This document shows positions 45,815 through 56,527 of a stretch of 64,000 nucleotides of DNA, one piece after another (positions within the stretch are counted from its first letter, which is position 1; each line of letters begins with the position of its first letter). Location: NCBI GenBank assembly GCA_948567375.1, contig OX419757.1, forward strand, positions 24,862,001 to 24,926,000, written 5' to 3'. This DNA comes from Lunularia cruciata. Its lineage: Eukaryota > Streptophyta > Marchantiopsida > Lunulariales > Lunulariaceae. The notes under the pieces were generated by a model that did not search any database, was not told where the DNA came from, and saw nothing but the letters and a program-made list of their open reading frames with translations. A program made the position numbers and the translations under genes.

Positions 45815-46648
45815 ATGGAAGCATCCAAGATGATGCAAGACATTGTTGAGATAGCTTCAAAACAACTTGCTGAAATGTATAGAAAAGCAAATGATTTCCA
45901 CAAGGAACTCAAGAGCTTTTTTGCCCCCATGTCTCAATGCATGAACACTCTTATGGCAGATTTGCAAACCGTAAGAGCTGATGTCTTGACTATGAAAGAA
46001 TCTCTGAATTCAATCACCGTAGATATCCAAGAACTCAAGAAGAGTAGCAATTTGATGTTAGACTCCACAAATGGTATGGTGGATGCTACTTAGAAGGTTG
46101 CTTCCTTGGGAGTAGAAGCCACCAACATTGCTTCACAAAATGGAGGGCTACAAGAGATGGTTGACACATTAGAGGTCAAGATGAAGTCATATGTTGAAGC
46201 TACGAAGGTGGCTCAAATCTCTAACTTGCAAGAGCATGAGATTGAGAAGGAGAACCAATTGGTCAGAATGAAGAACTTGAGGATTTCAGGTTTGCCAAAG
46301 ACTAAGAAAGAAGACACCAAGACCAAAGTGTGTGAGTTTATTGTTGATTCTTTGAGAGTCCATGCTCCTCAGATTTTGCAAGCATATAGATTGGGACAAC
46401 AAGGTGCACAACCAAGAAGCATTTTGGTGAGGTTTGGCTCAGAAACTCAAAGGAATGCAGTGATGGGGAACAAAGCTATACTAAAGGGGTGGCGCATCTG
46501 GTGGGACCCTGATCTCACACCTTTCCAATGGCAAGCAAAGGAGGGAGAATTAGCTAAAGTGAAGGAGGCTCAACAAGCAAGCTTTGTTGCATTCTTGAGA
46601 GATAATAGAGCAGTGATTACTCAAAAGAAATTGTCGGCTACTGCATAG
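45815..46648 (+). pseudogene. LINE O ORF1, one nonsense codon
   Basis: ATG 45815 to TAG 46646-46648. It differs from the intact copy mainly by loss of two Gln codons (SKQLAEM) and by TAG at 46091-46093 (GAG in other copies) after VDAT. The second part (46106-46648) is open through the RRM-like block and C-terminal domain. The stop context TAG CAA TTC is kept, but one base is missing just after it, so ORF2 is out of frame here. Confidence 0.8.
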
Positions 46649-47775
46649 CAATTCAAGTCCTTAGAGTGTTGTTTTGGAATGTTCATGGGCTCACACATAC
46701 CAAGTACTCCAACGCTAAGCCTTTGTGGGATGATGCTAATCTGATCAATCTTGTGGAGACATGGGAACATGAAGGAAACATCATTCAAGATATTGAAGGA
46801 TTCACTCTTGTTGGTTCAACCTGGAACAAGCGGAGGTAACATAGAGGAAGGGGCTTTGGAGGTATTGTTACTTACGTCAGATTTGGCTTTGAGAAATCAG
46901 TCTCTTTGATAGGTCAAGATTCAAGTGGACAATACCAATGGCTGAGGATTGGAGGAGTTGCCACACCTTGCTTCATTGTTGTTTGTTACTTTGCCCCGTT
47001 GATAACACCAATCTATTCAAGTGGAGTTCTCAACACCATGTAGCCTTTCCACTCCTTGACAAAGGATGTGTTAGAGTTTCAAAGTAAAGGTGCAGAACAT
47101 GTTCTTGGTGATTTCAATGCTAGGATCCAAACCTCTCAGATCCCTGAGTTGAGTGACCTTGAGAATGATCCTTCCCACAGCTTGATAGACCATTCTAGTG
47201 CATGGTCACACTCTTGCAAAGATCCTATGTCCAACCCCATGAGTGAGCACTTTTTGAGCTTTGGTGCCAATTGTAGCTTGAAGATCTTGAATGGCCTTTC
47301 TCAATTTCTAGAAACTTGTAAAATCACATGCTTTGCCTCAAGTGGATCAAGCACCGTAGATTATATGCTCACTTCAGCTAATGATATCCATCTTGTCTCA
47401 GATTTTGTTGTTTTAGATCCTCAACCAGAATCAGACCATGCACCTCTATCTTGTACCATCCTTCTCCCTTGCCTCAATAGAACCACATTACCTATTGACC
47501 ATGCCTTTAGAAGCAAACTTTGTCTAGATTTTCACAAGAGAGACTTGTACCAACAAGCTATCCAAGAGAAATTGGGTTCTATGGAGTGGAGTTTTGATTT
47601 TCAACAACGTAGTGATCAATTGGTTGAACTTCTTCAATCCACATCTACTTCTTTGTTTCCAAGAGGCTCTCATAGGAAGAGACTTGGTCTCCCTTGCAAT
47701 AGGTGGTATGATGTTGATTGCAAAATGGAAAGGAACAAAGCTATGGATAGGTCTCTTGATCAGCTTGCACAAAAT
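46649..47775 (+). pseudogene. LINE O ORF2 endonuclease, broken
   Basis: The endonuclease starts VLFWNVHGLTHTKYSNAKP after the 1-base loss. TAA replaces Gln in NKRRxHRGRG and TAG replaces Gln in NTMxPFHS. From 47056 the frame is open to 47793 with GDFNARIQ, ESDHAPLSC and the linker NRWYDVDC. All four catalytic blocks are visible across the breaks. Confidence 0.8.
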
Positions 47776-49518
47776 GAAACAATGAAACAATGAAATATAA
47801 AGCCTAAAAGACCCAAAGAGTCAAAAGGCTGGCAACACAATACAAAAAACATGAAATGTTAGCTTAGGTAAGAGCCTGGGGCATCTCACCAATCTGTCAC
47901 AAATTGGTCCAATGTAAACTAACCTCTATCATGTACTTCCCTCACGCTAAAGCTTCAACATGTAAGAGAGTTGAGAAATCACTACAAGTAACCTGATGTC
48001 TAACTCTAATCTGCATATAACAAGGGCAATCAACAAACACATGATGTTCATCCTCAACTTTGCTCATAGTACACAATTTGCAAAGTCGCATGGAGTGCTC
48101 TATCTGCTGCCAACGTCCTTGTTCTACTTCTAGTCTATGAGAACTTGTTCCATATTGAGCGATAACATGTCTAAGTGAAGTAGAAATCCTAGCCAAGAGA
48201 TAATCTTGCTCACAATACACCAACATAGGATTTACAAACTGCTGATAGAACACCATCTTGGTACCGGATTGCTGCCATAAGCAAAGTAAGAACTGCTCCT
48301 TGATCACCTCTCGAAGTGCAATAGGCTCCAATCTCCAATGTCACTCACAAACATTCCACCTTGTGGCCCATGCAATCAGATCTTTATACCAACCAATAGA
48401 TAGAGTGGCACAAAATGCTTGGTAGGGAAGTCTCTCATGCTCCATAGACCGCACCATAGTGGTATATGTGATAGCTTAAAACAAAGCTTCAGCCTCAAGA
48501 GGCAAAAACCCAGTTTCAGCAAGCAACAATACATAAGGAGTTTGAGTCCTCACTCCAAGTTCATCACACAAAAACAGTTTCTGAACTTTCTCCACCTTTT
48601 GCCACCATGTCTTCTTAGTATGTGGACCCCAAATCTGAGTACCATAGAGAACCACCGGCTGCACAAGAGATCTGAACAACACCTTCTTCAACTCCTATGT
48701 GGTAAGATGAGCAAGTCCAAAGTGATTCATGAGTGAATACAAAGCTCTAAAGCCTGGAGTGATTCTCATCTTCACACAAGTAGACCAGCTTTAGTCATGA
48801 GAAAACTCAAGGCCCAAGTACTTAAAAGAAGAAACCTGCTCCAATTGCTGTCCATCAAAAAAGAAAGGTGTGACACCTTTAGAACCCACCACAATCACCT
48901 TGGACTTGTCAAGGTTCACCTCCATCTTTGTTTGATTGCAAAAGCAAAGTAGAGAATCCAACTGCTTCTGTAAACTCTATGGATTTGTGGAGAGAAGCAC
49001 TACATCATCTGCATAAGAGTGCATGTATCATCAAAGAGCCAACCTGTACACTTGTAGCTCCAGCTTCCATGAGTAGACTCTCTAGATCATTGATGAAGAT
49101 TCCAAACAAAGTTGGAGATAGAGAGCAGCCTTGAATCACACCCATTGTGCTAAGGACATCTTGAGAGCTCAAAGATGAAAGTTTCACAACCACTTTCTCA
49201 TAGAGTCTAGAGATAGCACCAATCAGATCAGCTGAAACACCCACTTCAATGAGTCTCTCACTTAGAGATTTCCTCAGCACCTTATCAATAAAGGCAACAT
49301 AGAGAGCTCTCCCAACACCCTTGGATTTCCACCACAAAACATGGAGTACTAATAGGTGGTCCAAAGTACTAAAGCCTGATCTGAAACCAGCTTGGCACTT
49401 AGCTCAAATTTTGTGCTTTTCAGCCCAAGTGCTCAACCTCAACTCCAAAATTTGACCATACAAATTGGGAAAGACATTACCAACAAGTATGGTATGGTAA
49501 TTGGTTACAACAGGTGAG
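47776..49518 (-). mobile_element. LINE copy Q, 5'-truncated, inserted in O
   Basis: Tail GAAACAATGAAACAATG is at 47776-47795. ORF2: finger CKLCTMSKVEDEHHVFVDC (48331-47942), 48691-48476, RT catalytic part and motif B (49364-49005, with a short deletion in FIDKVLRKS that removes most of motif A and a 3-base loss before the YADD box), then TGA for CGA near 49402. It ends near VVTNYHTILVG at about 49510. Seven or eight extra bases precede the resumption of O. Confidence 0.8.
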
Positions 49519-49800
49519 ATCATGCCTTTGTTTCATACAGAAAGTTGGCGAAGTGCAAAAAGCAAGCATTTTTGAGACTCAAGGAGGTTGAGTTGAGCAC
49601 TGAACTGAGGAGCAATCCCAAGGCTTTTTGGAAGAAGGTAACCATCAGATCTCCATCTCCATTGCTGGACCTGAATGAGCTTTGTGACTATGTGAAGGAT
49701 CTGTACTTTTTCCCAAATGCTCCAAGCATGGCACCTTGCCTTGGATCTGCTCTCACTATCTCTAAAGCTCATGTCAAGAACCAATTGAAGAAGTTGGCCA
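49519..49800 (+). mobile_element. LINE copy O, downstream piece
   Basis: Resumes AFVSYRKLAKCKKQAFLRLK exactly after the residues at 47775 and runs to KNQLKKLA (49800). There it is joined, in frame, to the endonuclease of copy R. The join makes a chimeric 273-codon frame (49545-50366). Confidence 0.8.
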
Positions 49801-52800
49801 CCATTCAAGACATTGAAGGTTTCACTCTTGTTGGTTCAACTTGGAACAAGCGGAGGCAACACAAAGGAAGGGGATTTGGAGGTATTGCTACTTACATCAG
49901 ATTTGGCTTTGAAAAATCAATCTCTTTGATAGGTAAAGATTCAAGTGGACAATACCAATGGCTCAGGATTGGAGGAGTTGCTACACCTTTCTTCATTTCT
50001 GTTTGTTACTTTGCCCCATTGACATCACCAATCTATTCAAGCGGATCTCTCAACACCATGCAGCCTTTCCACTCCTTGACAAAGGATGTGTTGGAATTTC
50101 TAAGTAAAGGTGCAGTACTTGTTCTTGGTGATTTCAATGCTAGGATCCAAGCCTCTCAGATCCATGAGTTTAGTGACCTTGAGAATGACCCTTTCCATAG
50201 CTTAATAGATCATTCTAGTGCTTGGTGCTGCTCTTCCAAAGATCTCATATTCAACTCCATGAGTGAGCACTTTTTGAGCTTTGGTACAAATTGTAGCTTG
50301 AAGATCTTGAATGGCCTTTCTCAATTTCCAGAAACTTGTAAGAGCACATGCTTTGCTTCTGGTTGATCCAGCACTGTAGATTATATGCTCACCTCAACCA
50401 ATGATAAACACATTATCTCAGAGTTTGTTATTTTAGATCCTCAACCTGAAGCTGACCATGCACCTCTATCTTGTGTCATGCTTCTTTCTTGCCTCAATAG
50501 AACCACATTACCTATTGACCATGCCTTTCGAGGGAAACTCCATCTAGATTTTCACAAGCAAGATCTATACCAACAAGCTATCCATGAGAAATTGAGCTCT
50601 ATGGAGTGGAGTTCTGATTTTCAACAACGTAGTGATCAGTTGGTTGAACTTCTTCAATCTACATCCACAACTTTGTTTCCATGAGTATCTCATAGGAAGA
50701 GACTTGGTCTCCCTTGCAATAGGTGGTTTGATGCTGATTGTAAAATGGCAAGGATCAAAGCTATGGATAGGTCTCTTGATCAGATTACACAAAATCAGGC
50801 TTTTGTCTCTTATAGAAAGTTGGTGAAGTGCAAGAAGCGGGCATACTTGAGACTCAAGGGGGTTGAGTTGAGCATTGAATTGAGGAGCAATCCTCAGGCT
50901 TTCTGGAAGAAGGTAATCATCAGATCTCCATCTCCATTGCTGGACCTGAATGAGCTTTGTGAATATGTAAAGGACTTGTACTTTTTCCCCGATGCTCCAA
51001 GCATGGCACCTTGCCTTGGATCTGCTCTCACCATCTCTGAAGCTGATGTCAAGTACCAATTGAAGAAGTTGGCCAATGGTAAGGCTGAAGACCTTGATGG
51101 ACTATGTGTTGAACTACTTAAGTGGGGTGGTAGCCATCTGATTCCAACACTCACTTTTCTCTTGAATGAGGCAATCAGGTGTGGCTTTCTTGATAGATGG
51201 TGCTTCAAGAAGGTAGTTTCTATTCACAAGTCTGGCCAAAGAGATGTTGTCACCAACTACCGTACCATTCTAGTGGGTAGTATCTTTGCTAAGTTGTACG
51301 GTCAACTTTTGGAGTCTAGGTTGAGTACTTGGGCTGAAAAGTATAAAATTTGAGCTAAGTGCCAAGCTGGTTTCAGATCAGGCTTTAGTACTTTGGATCA
51401 TCTATTGGTACTCCATGTTTGTGGTGGAAATCTAAAGGTGTTGGAAGAGCTCTCTATGTAGCATTTATTGATTTCATGAAGGCCTTTGATAAAGTGCTTA
51501 GGAAATCACTAAGTGAAAGACTCATGGAAGTTGGTGTTTCAGCAGATCTGATTGGTGCTAGCTCTAGACTCTATGAGAAAGTGGTTGGGAAACTTTCATC
51601 TTTGAGCTTGCAAGATGTCCTTAGCACAATGGGTGTGATTCAAGGCTGCTCTCTATCTCCAACTTTGTTTGGAATCTTCATTGATGATCTAGAGAGTCCA
51701 CTCATGGAAGCTGAAGCTACAGGTGTACAGGTTGGCTCTTTGATGATACATGCACTCCTTTATGCAGATGATGTATTTCTTCTCTCCACCAATCCACAAA
51801 GTTTACAGAAGTTGTTGGATTCTCTTCTCTTGTTTTGCAATGAAACAAAGATGGAGGTGAACCTTGACAAGTCCAAGGTGATTGTGGTGGGTTCTAAAGG
51901 TGTCACACCTTTCTTTTTTGATGGACAGCAATTGGAGTACGTTTCTTCTTATAAGTACTTGGGCCTTGAGTTTTCTCATGACTATAGTTGGTCTACTTGT
52001 GTGAAAACAAGAATCAATGCAGGGTTTAGAGCTTTGTATTCACTCATGAACCGCTCTAGACTTGCTCATCTTACGACATGGGAATTGAAGAAGGTGCTGT
52101 TCAGATCTCTTGTACAGCCGGTGGCTCTCTATGGTGCTCAGATTTGGGGTCCAGGTACTAAGAAGACATGGTAGCAAAAGGTGGAGAAAGTTCAAAAATT
52201 GTTTTTGTGTGATGAACTTGGAGTGAGGACTCAAACTCTTATGTATTGTTGCTTGCTAAAATAGGGTTTTTGCCTCTTGAGGCTGAAGCTTTGTTTTTAA
52301 CTCTCACATATGCCACTAAGGTGAGGTCCATGGAGCATGAGAGACTTCTCTAACAAGCCTTTTGTGCCACTCTATCTGTTGGTTGGTATACAGATCTGAT
52401 TGCATGGGCCACAAGGTGGAGTGTTTTTGAGTGACATTGGAGATTGGAGCTTATTGCACTACGAGAAGTGATCAAGGAGCAGTTCTTACTTTTCTTATGG
52501 CAGCAACCCGGTACCAAGATGGTGTTCTATCAGCAGTTTGTAAATCCTATGTTGGTGTATTGTGAACAAGACTATCTCTTGGCTAGGATTTCTACTTCAC
52601 TTAGACATGTTATCGCTCAATATAGAACTAGTTCTCATAGACTAGAAGTAGAACAAGGACGTTAGCAGCAGATAGAGCATTCCATGCAACTTTGCAAATT
52701 GTGTATTATGAGCAAAGTTAAGGATGAGCATCATGTGTTTGTTGATTGCCCTTGTTACATGCAGATTAGAGTTAGACATCAAATTACTTGTAGTGATTTA

Positions 52801-52992
52801 TCAACTCTCTTATAGGTTGAAGCTTTAGCGTTAGGGAAGTACATGACCGAGGTTAGTTTACATCGGACCAATTTGTTACAGATTCATCAGATGCCCTAGG
52901 CCCTTGCCTAGGCTCACATTTCTTGTGTTTGTATTGTGTTTCCAACCTTTTGACTCTTTGGGTCTTTCGGGCTTTATATTTCATTGCTCATT
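49801..52992 (+). mobile_element. LINE copy R (type II), nearly complete ORF2 and 3' end
   Basis: Begins in the endonuclease (TIQDIEGFTLVGSTWNKRR). Frames: to 50366 (TGA for GGA), 50385-50684, 50745-51353 (TGA for CGA after EKYKI), 51419-52174 (motif A FIDFMKAFD, motif B QGCSLSPTLFG, YADD in HALLYADDVFLLS, then TAG for TGG), 52444-52665 and the finger. All RT motifs are present, making it the most complete RT in plus orientation, but about eight stops and shifts inactivate it. It ends with ATTTCATTGCTCATTG at about 52992, inside chromovirus sequence. Confidence 0.85.
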
Positions 52993-53004
52993 GTTTATTG
53001 ATTA

Positions 53005-53975
53005 TTGTGGGTTCAATAAGCAAATAGTGAAGAATGCATATCCCTTGCCTTGGATCAATGACTTGCTTGATCAACTAAGTGGAGCACAATGCTTTTCCAA
53101 GTTGGATCTTCACAGTGGTTATTGGCAAATCCCTATTGATAGGAAGGATGTGCAAAAGACTACCTTTTGCACAAGGTATGGGTATTTTGAGTGGAGAATT
53201 CTACTTTTGGGCTCACTCATATGCTCCAACAGTCTTCATGGATCAGTTGGATGGACTATTGGATCGGTACGTGGTGGTGTTCGTGGATGATATGTTAATC
53301 TATAGCAAGATAAAGGCAGAACACATGAATGACATGCAAGAAGTCCTCAGACAACTGCAAAAATGTAAATTTTATTGCAAGAAATCAAAGTGTACCTTTT
53401 GAAAAAAGGAGGTCACCTTCTTGGGTCACAAGATCTCATCGGAAGGGATCAAGATGGAAGAGAAGAAAATCAAGGCCATTGCTAATTGGCCTACTCCAAA
53501 GGATGCTACAAAAGTACATTCCTTTAATGGATTGGCCAGTTTTTACCAACGGTTCATCCATTATTATGCTCATGTGGCTGCACCATTGAATGACCTCTTG
53601 GGGAAGAACTTGAGCTTCAAGTGGACCACCAAGCATGAAGAAGCATTCCAAAAGTTGAAACATAAAGCGTCTTCAAGACCCATCCTTCAACCATATGATC
53701 ATCAACTACCTTGTGTGGTTGATTTTGATGCTTCTAACTTTGCACTTGGAGCAGTGTTGCAACAAGAATTCCCAAATGGACTACATCCCATTGCCTTTGT
53801 GTCTTTCCAACAAAATATAGCTAAAAGAAATTACTCTACTCAAGACCGGGAACAACTTGCAATGGTATATGTCACCCAAGGTATGGAGGCATTGTCTCTT
53901 AGGGAAACAAGTGATCATGTGAACCAATCACAAACCATTGTTATAGACCTTACACTTGGAACACATGAAGAGTAG
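53005..53975 (+). pseudogene. Chromovirus reverse transcriptase and RNase H, frameshifted
   Basis: RT: YPLPWINDLLDQLSGAQ, FSKLDLHSGYWQIPI (catalytic Asp), FCTRYGYFEW, then a shift near 53205 into APTVFMDQLDGLL and VVVFVDDMLIYSK (catalytic FVDD, 53265-53310). A stop follows CTF at 53400. The frame 53421-53975 gives VTFLGHKISSEGIK, the RT connection, and RNase H with FDASNFALGAVLQQ and NYSTQDREQLA. The family is clear from these motifs. Confidence 0.85.
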
Positions 53976-54149
53976 ACATCATCAATAGGAGGAGCAACTC
54001 CAATTGTTTGACATCAAACTTGAGTACAAACTAGTTCAATTCCATATCATGCCTGATGTTCTATCACAATGACCTGAATTGAAGTCTCTTCCTTTCATCA
54101 TTGTAGCAATTACAACATTGTCAATTGACTCCAAGGTCCAAAACAAGTT

Positions 54150-55200
54150 TTGATCAACTCTACAACAAGATCTCTTCTTCCAAATGGTACATGATCATCT
54201 TATAACATGTGACAAGGAATACAACACCTTCTCCTTCAAGGAAGGCCTTCTATTCCATGAGGACCGGATCTATGTTCCAGCCAAAGGTGATCTCCAACTT
54301 GTGCACCTTCAAGAAGCTCATGATTTGCCAATAGTTGGTCACATGGGTGTGGACAAGACCTTGGGTACCCTCCAACGCTGATGGTGATGGCCCAACATAA
54401 CACGAGATGTTCAGAGTTTGTTAGATCATGTGCAAGCTGCCAACGTAACAAGGCCAACAACCAAAAGTTGAGTGGACTCCTTCAACCACTCTCCATTCTA
54501 TATGCTCAATAGGAACACATGAGCTTGGATCTCATCACATCCTTGCCCAAGACAAAGCAAGGATATGCAAAAATCATGGTGTTTGTGGATAAGTTTAGTA
54601 AGCAAATCCACTTGGCTCCAACCTTTAATACCATGGATGTTCTCACCTTAGTGCAAATCTACTTCAACAATGTTTTCAAGCATCATGGGATGCCATGTGT
54701 ACTCATCTCCGACCTTGATCCTTGATTCACCAGGAAGTTTTGGCAAGCACTCTTCTAGATACTCGGCACCAAGCTTGCTTCGTCCATGGCTTATCATCCT
54801 CAAACAGATGGGCAAACCAAATGTGAAAATCGTACCTTGGAAGATATGCTAAGTGCCTTTGTCAATGTCTACCATACCAATTGGGATGAATATCTTGCAA
54901 TTGCAAAATTTGCCTACAACAATTCCAAATAGGCAAGCATTGGATTTTCTCTTTTCTTTCTCAATTTTGGCCAAGATCCACTTGTTCCATATTCTCTTCT
55001 TGCTCCTCTTCCATCTCAGGTCCCTCATACATCAACCTTCATGAGCACCATATCCCAATCTCTCCAACAAGCCAAATATCACCTCCTTGTTGCTCAAAAT
55101 CATTAGAAACAATATGTGGACTACCATCATCGTGATCTCACCTTTGAAGTTGATGAAATTCATGCTATCCTCTAGTAACCTACCCCTCCCACTTGATACC
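54150..55200 (+). pseudogene. Chromovirus integrase, broken
   Basis: HHCC zinc finger: HLQEAHDLPIVGH (54301) and, after stops, SCASCQRNK (54423-54450). Core: MSLDLITSLPKTKQGYAKI (first Asp), VLISDLDP (second Asp, 54700-54725), then TAG, YHPQTDGQTKCENRTLEDML (Glu within ENRTLED, 54790-54850). Then WDEYLAIAKFAYNNS. Each segment is separated by point stops. This is the enzyme that inserts element cDNA into the genome. Confidence 0.85.
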
Positions 55201-55293
55201 TAAGTTTGTAAACTTGCCCCTAATTGGATAGGACTATTTGATGCTACCCAAATCATCTCTCTTGTTGCTAATTGACTTGCCTTACCTTGTCAT

Positions 55294-55605
55294 ATGCACA
55301 TCCACCCTATCTTTCACATTTCCAAGTTAAAACCTTTTGTTTCTAACCTATCTCCTTTTTCCTCTTGTGTCCAACCTCCTCCTCCTCCTCCTCCCATCCC
55401 TATCAATGATCATGAGGAGTATGAAGTTGATCATATCCTTGCACATTGCCACATTCAACAAGGACATCAACACCATACGGAGTACAAGATCCTTTGGAAA
55501 GGGTATCCCCTTCATGATGCCACAAGGGAACCTCTTTCTCACCTCTAGAATGCACAAATGGCCATCCAGGAGTTTGAAACTTCAATGGCAACAAGGACAT
55601 CACCA
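55294..55605 (+). pseudogene. Chromovirus integrase C terminus with chromodomain
   Basis: HIHPIFHISKLKPFV begins the frame at 55294, a usual link between the integrase core and the chromodomain. A proline run follows (PPPPPPPIPI), then the chromodomain: EEYEVDHILAHCHIQQG, TEYKILWKGYPLHDAT and EPLSHL, then TAG at about 55546 (other elements read through to LKNA). The aromatic positions Y, W and the Trp of xATWEP are partly kept; that Trp is Arg here. Chromodomains direct integration to marked chromatin. Confidence 0.85.
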
Positions 55606-55726
55606 ACTAGTGGTGGGAAGAATATATAACAATATGGAGTTCAATGACATAGCTAGTAAGGCTAACAAAGTAGATTTGGTTTTAACAAAGTAAAGCCAAA
55701 TTAGCCCTAAATATTGTAGAAGCATT

Positions 55727-55866
55727 TAGGTAGCTTCTTGGGAAGCTTCTCAATTACCTTAACTTGCACCCCAAATAGGTAGCTTCTAGAAGGAAGCTTC
55801 TAGAAACTTCTAACTAGCTTAGCTTGCATGCCAAGTAGGCGGCTTCTAGAAGGAAGCTTCTCAAGT
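55727..55866 (+). promoter_or_regulatory. Heat-shock-element-like repeats upstream of TATA
   Basis: The 20-mer GCTTCTAGAAGGAAGCTTCT occurs twice, exactly 60 bp apart (55782-55801 and 55842-55861), with a weaker third copy at 55732-55750. In the first, gGAAg cTTCt aGAAa cTTCt (55792-55811) makes four contiguous alternating nGAAn/nTTCn pentamers, the heat shock factor binding pattern. The array lies 16 to 155 bases before the TATA box. Confidence 0.6.
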
Positions 55867-55881
55867 GCCTTGTATGCTACC

Positions 55882-55889
55882 TATAAATA
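55882..55889 (+). promoter_or_regulatory. TATA box of chromovirus LTR
   Basis: TATAAATA in GCTACCTATAAATACC, just after the GCTTCT repeats, fits a plant LTR core promoter. Confidence 0.65.
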
Positions 55890-56527
55890 CCAAAGTCTAA
55901 GCTCATGCTAGACATTTAGAGTTTTCTCACATTCAAGTGTCCCAATGTGAGTTTCATTCTCTTATTTCTCTCCTTGGTCTTGATCTTTTACATAACATAC
56001 CATTGGTATAAATAGTTTCTCATATAGGCTTGAGAACCTTGAAGTTGTACTTGTGTTCTACTTGACTTATAAACTCCAATTTTCTTGTTGTTTGAATAGT
56101 TGTTATCAATTATAAATTGCAAATCAAATCCTTCAAATATATGTTGTTCTCAATTTGTTGCAATTAAACCTTTGTTTCAAGTTACATTTAATGCATTGTA
56201 CATTATGAATTTATCACTACTCTTGCATTGAGCATAAACTATATCTTGGTTACCAAGCATATGTAATGAGTTCTAGATCACTTTTGCTCTCATATACCTA
56301 TACCATTGGTGTACATTTATATGTAAACTCTAATTCTAAACTTTTTGTTGACTATTGGATTATTTGATAACATGAATATATGGATAAGTATAACAAAGAT
56401 GTCATTTGTTGTCAAATGTAACAACAATGTCAACTATTGTCAACAATTGTTAAAATAGATATCATGTGACTTCTCTATGTTCACATCTTCTCTTGCTCAA
56501 GATTATGTGTCTTGCAAGTTTCTTGCC

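Larger units (their letters stand above)
44843..47775 (+). mobile_element. LINE copy O (type I), 5' part: leader, ORF1, endonuclease
   Basis: A type I leader (44843-45814, lacking only the first 100 or so bases of M's leader) precedes ORF1 (45815-46648) and the endonuclease of ORF2. It is interrupted at 47775 (LDQLAQN) by minus-strand Q and resumes at 49519 with the next residues. Confidence 0.85.
52993..56527 (+). mobile_element. Ty3/gypsy chromovirus remnant (RT to 3' LTR)
   Basis: The pol order RT, RNase H, integrase, chromodomain identifies a chromodomain-bearing Ty3/gypsy element. gag, protease and the 5' LTR are absent: the left edge is a LINE tail, so LINE R probably inserted here or truncated it. 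Many frameshifts and stops make it inactive. After the chromodomain come a short spacer and a probable 3' LTR with TATA box, cut on the right by LINE DD. Confidence 0.85.
55690..56527 (+). mobile_element. Probable chromovirus 3' LTR, right end missing
   Basis: Noncoding DNA follows the chromodomain, with promoter-like layout: three GCTTCT-rich repeats (55727-55866), a TATA box (55882-55889), then an AT-rich presumed R-U5. The exact left boundary is uncertain (no clear polypurine tract plus TG). The right part ends at LINE DD at about 56528. There is no second copy in the window to compare. Confidence 0.55.

Noticed and set aside
49801-52992. LINE R as an active, autonomous element
   Set aside because: It lacks ORF1 and the start of ORF2, and has about eight stops and frameshifts.
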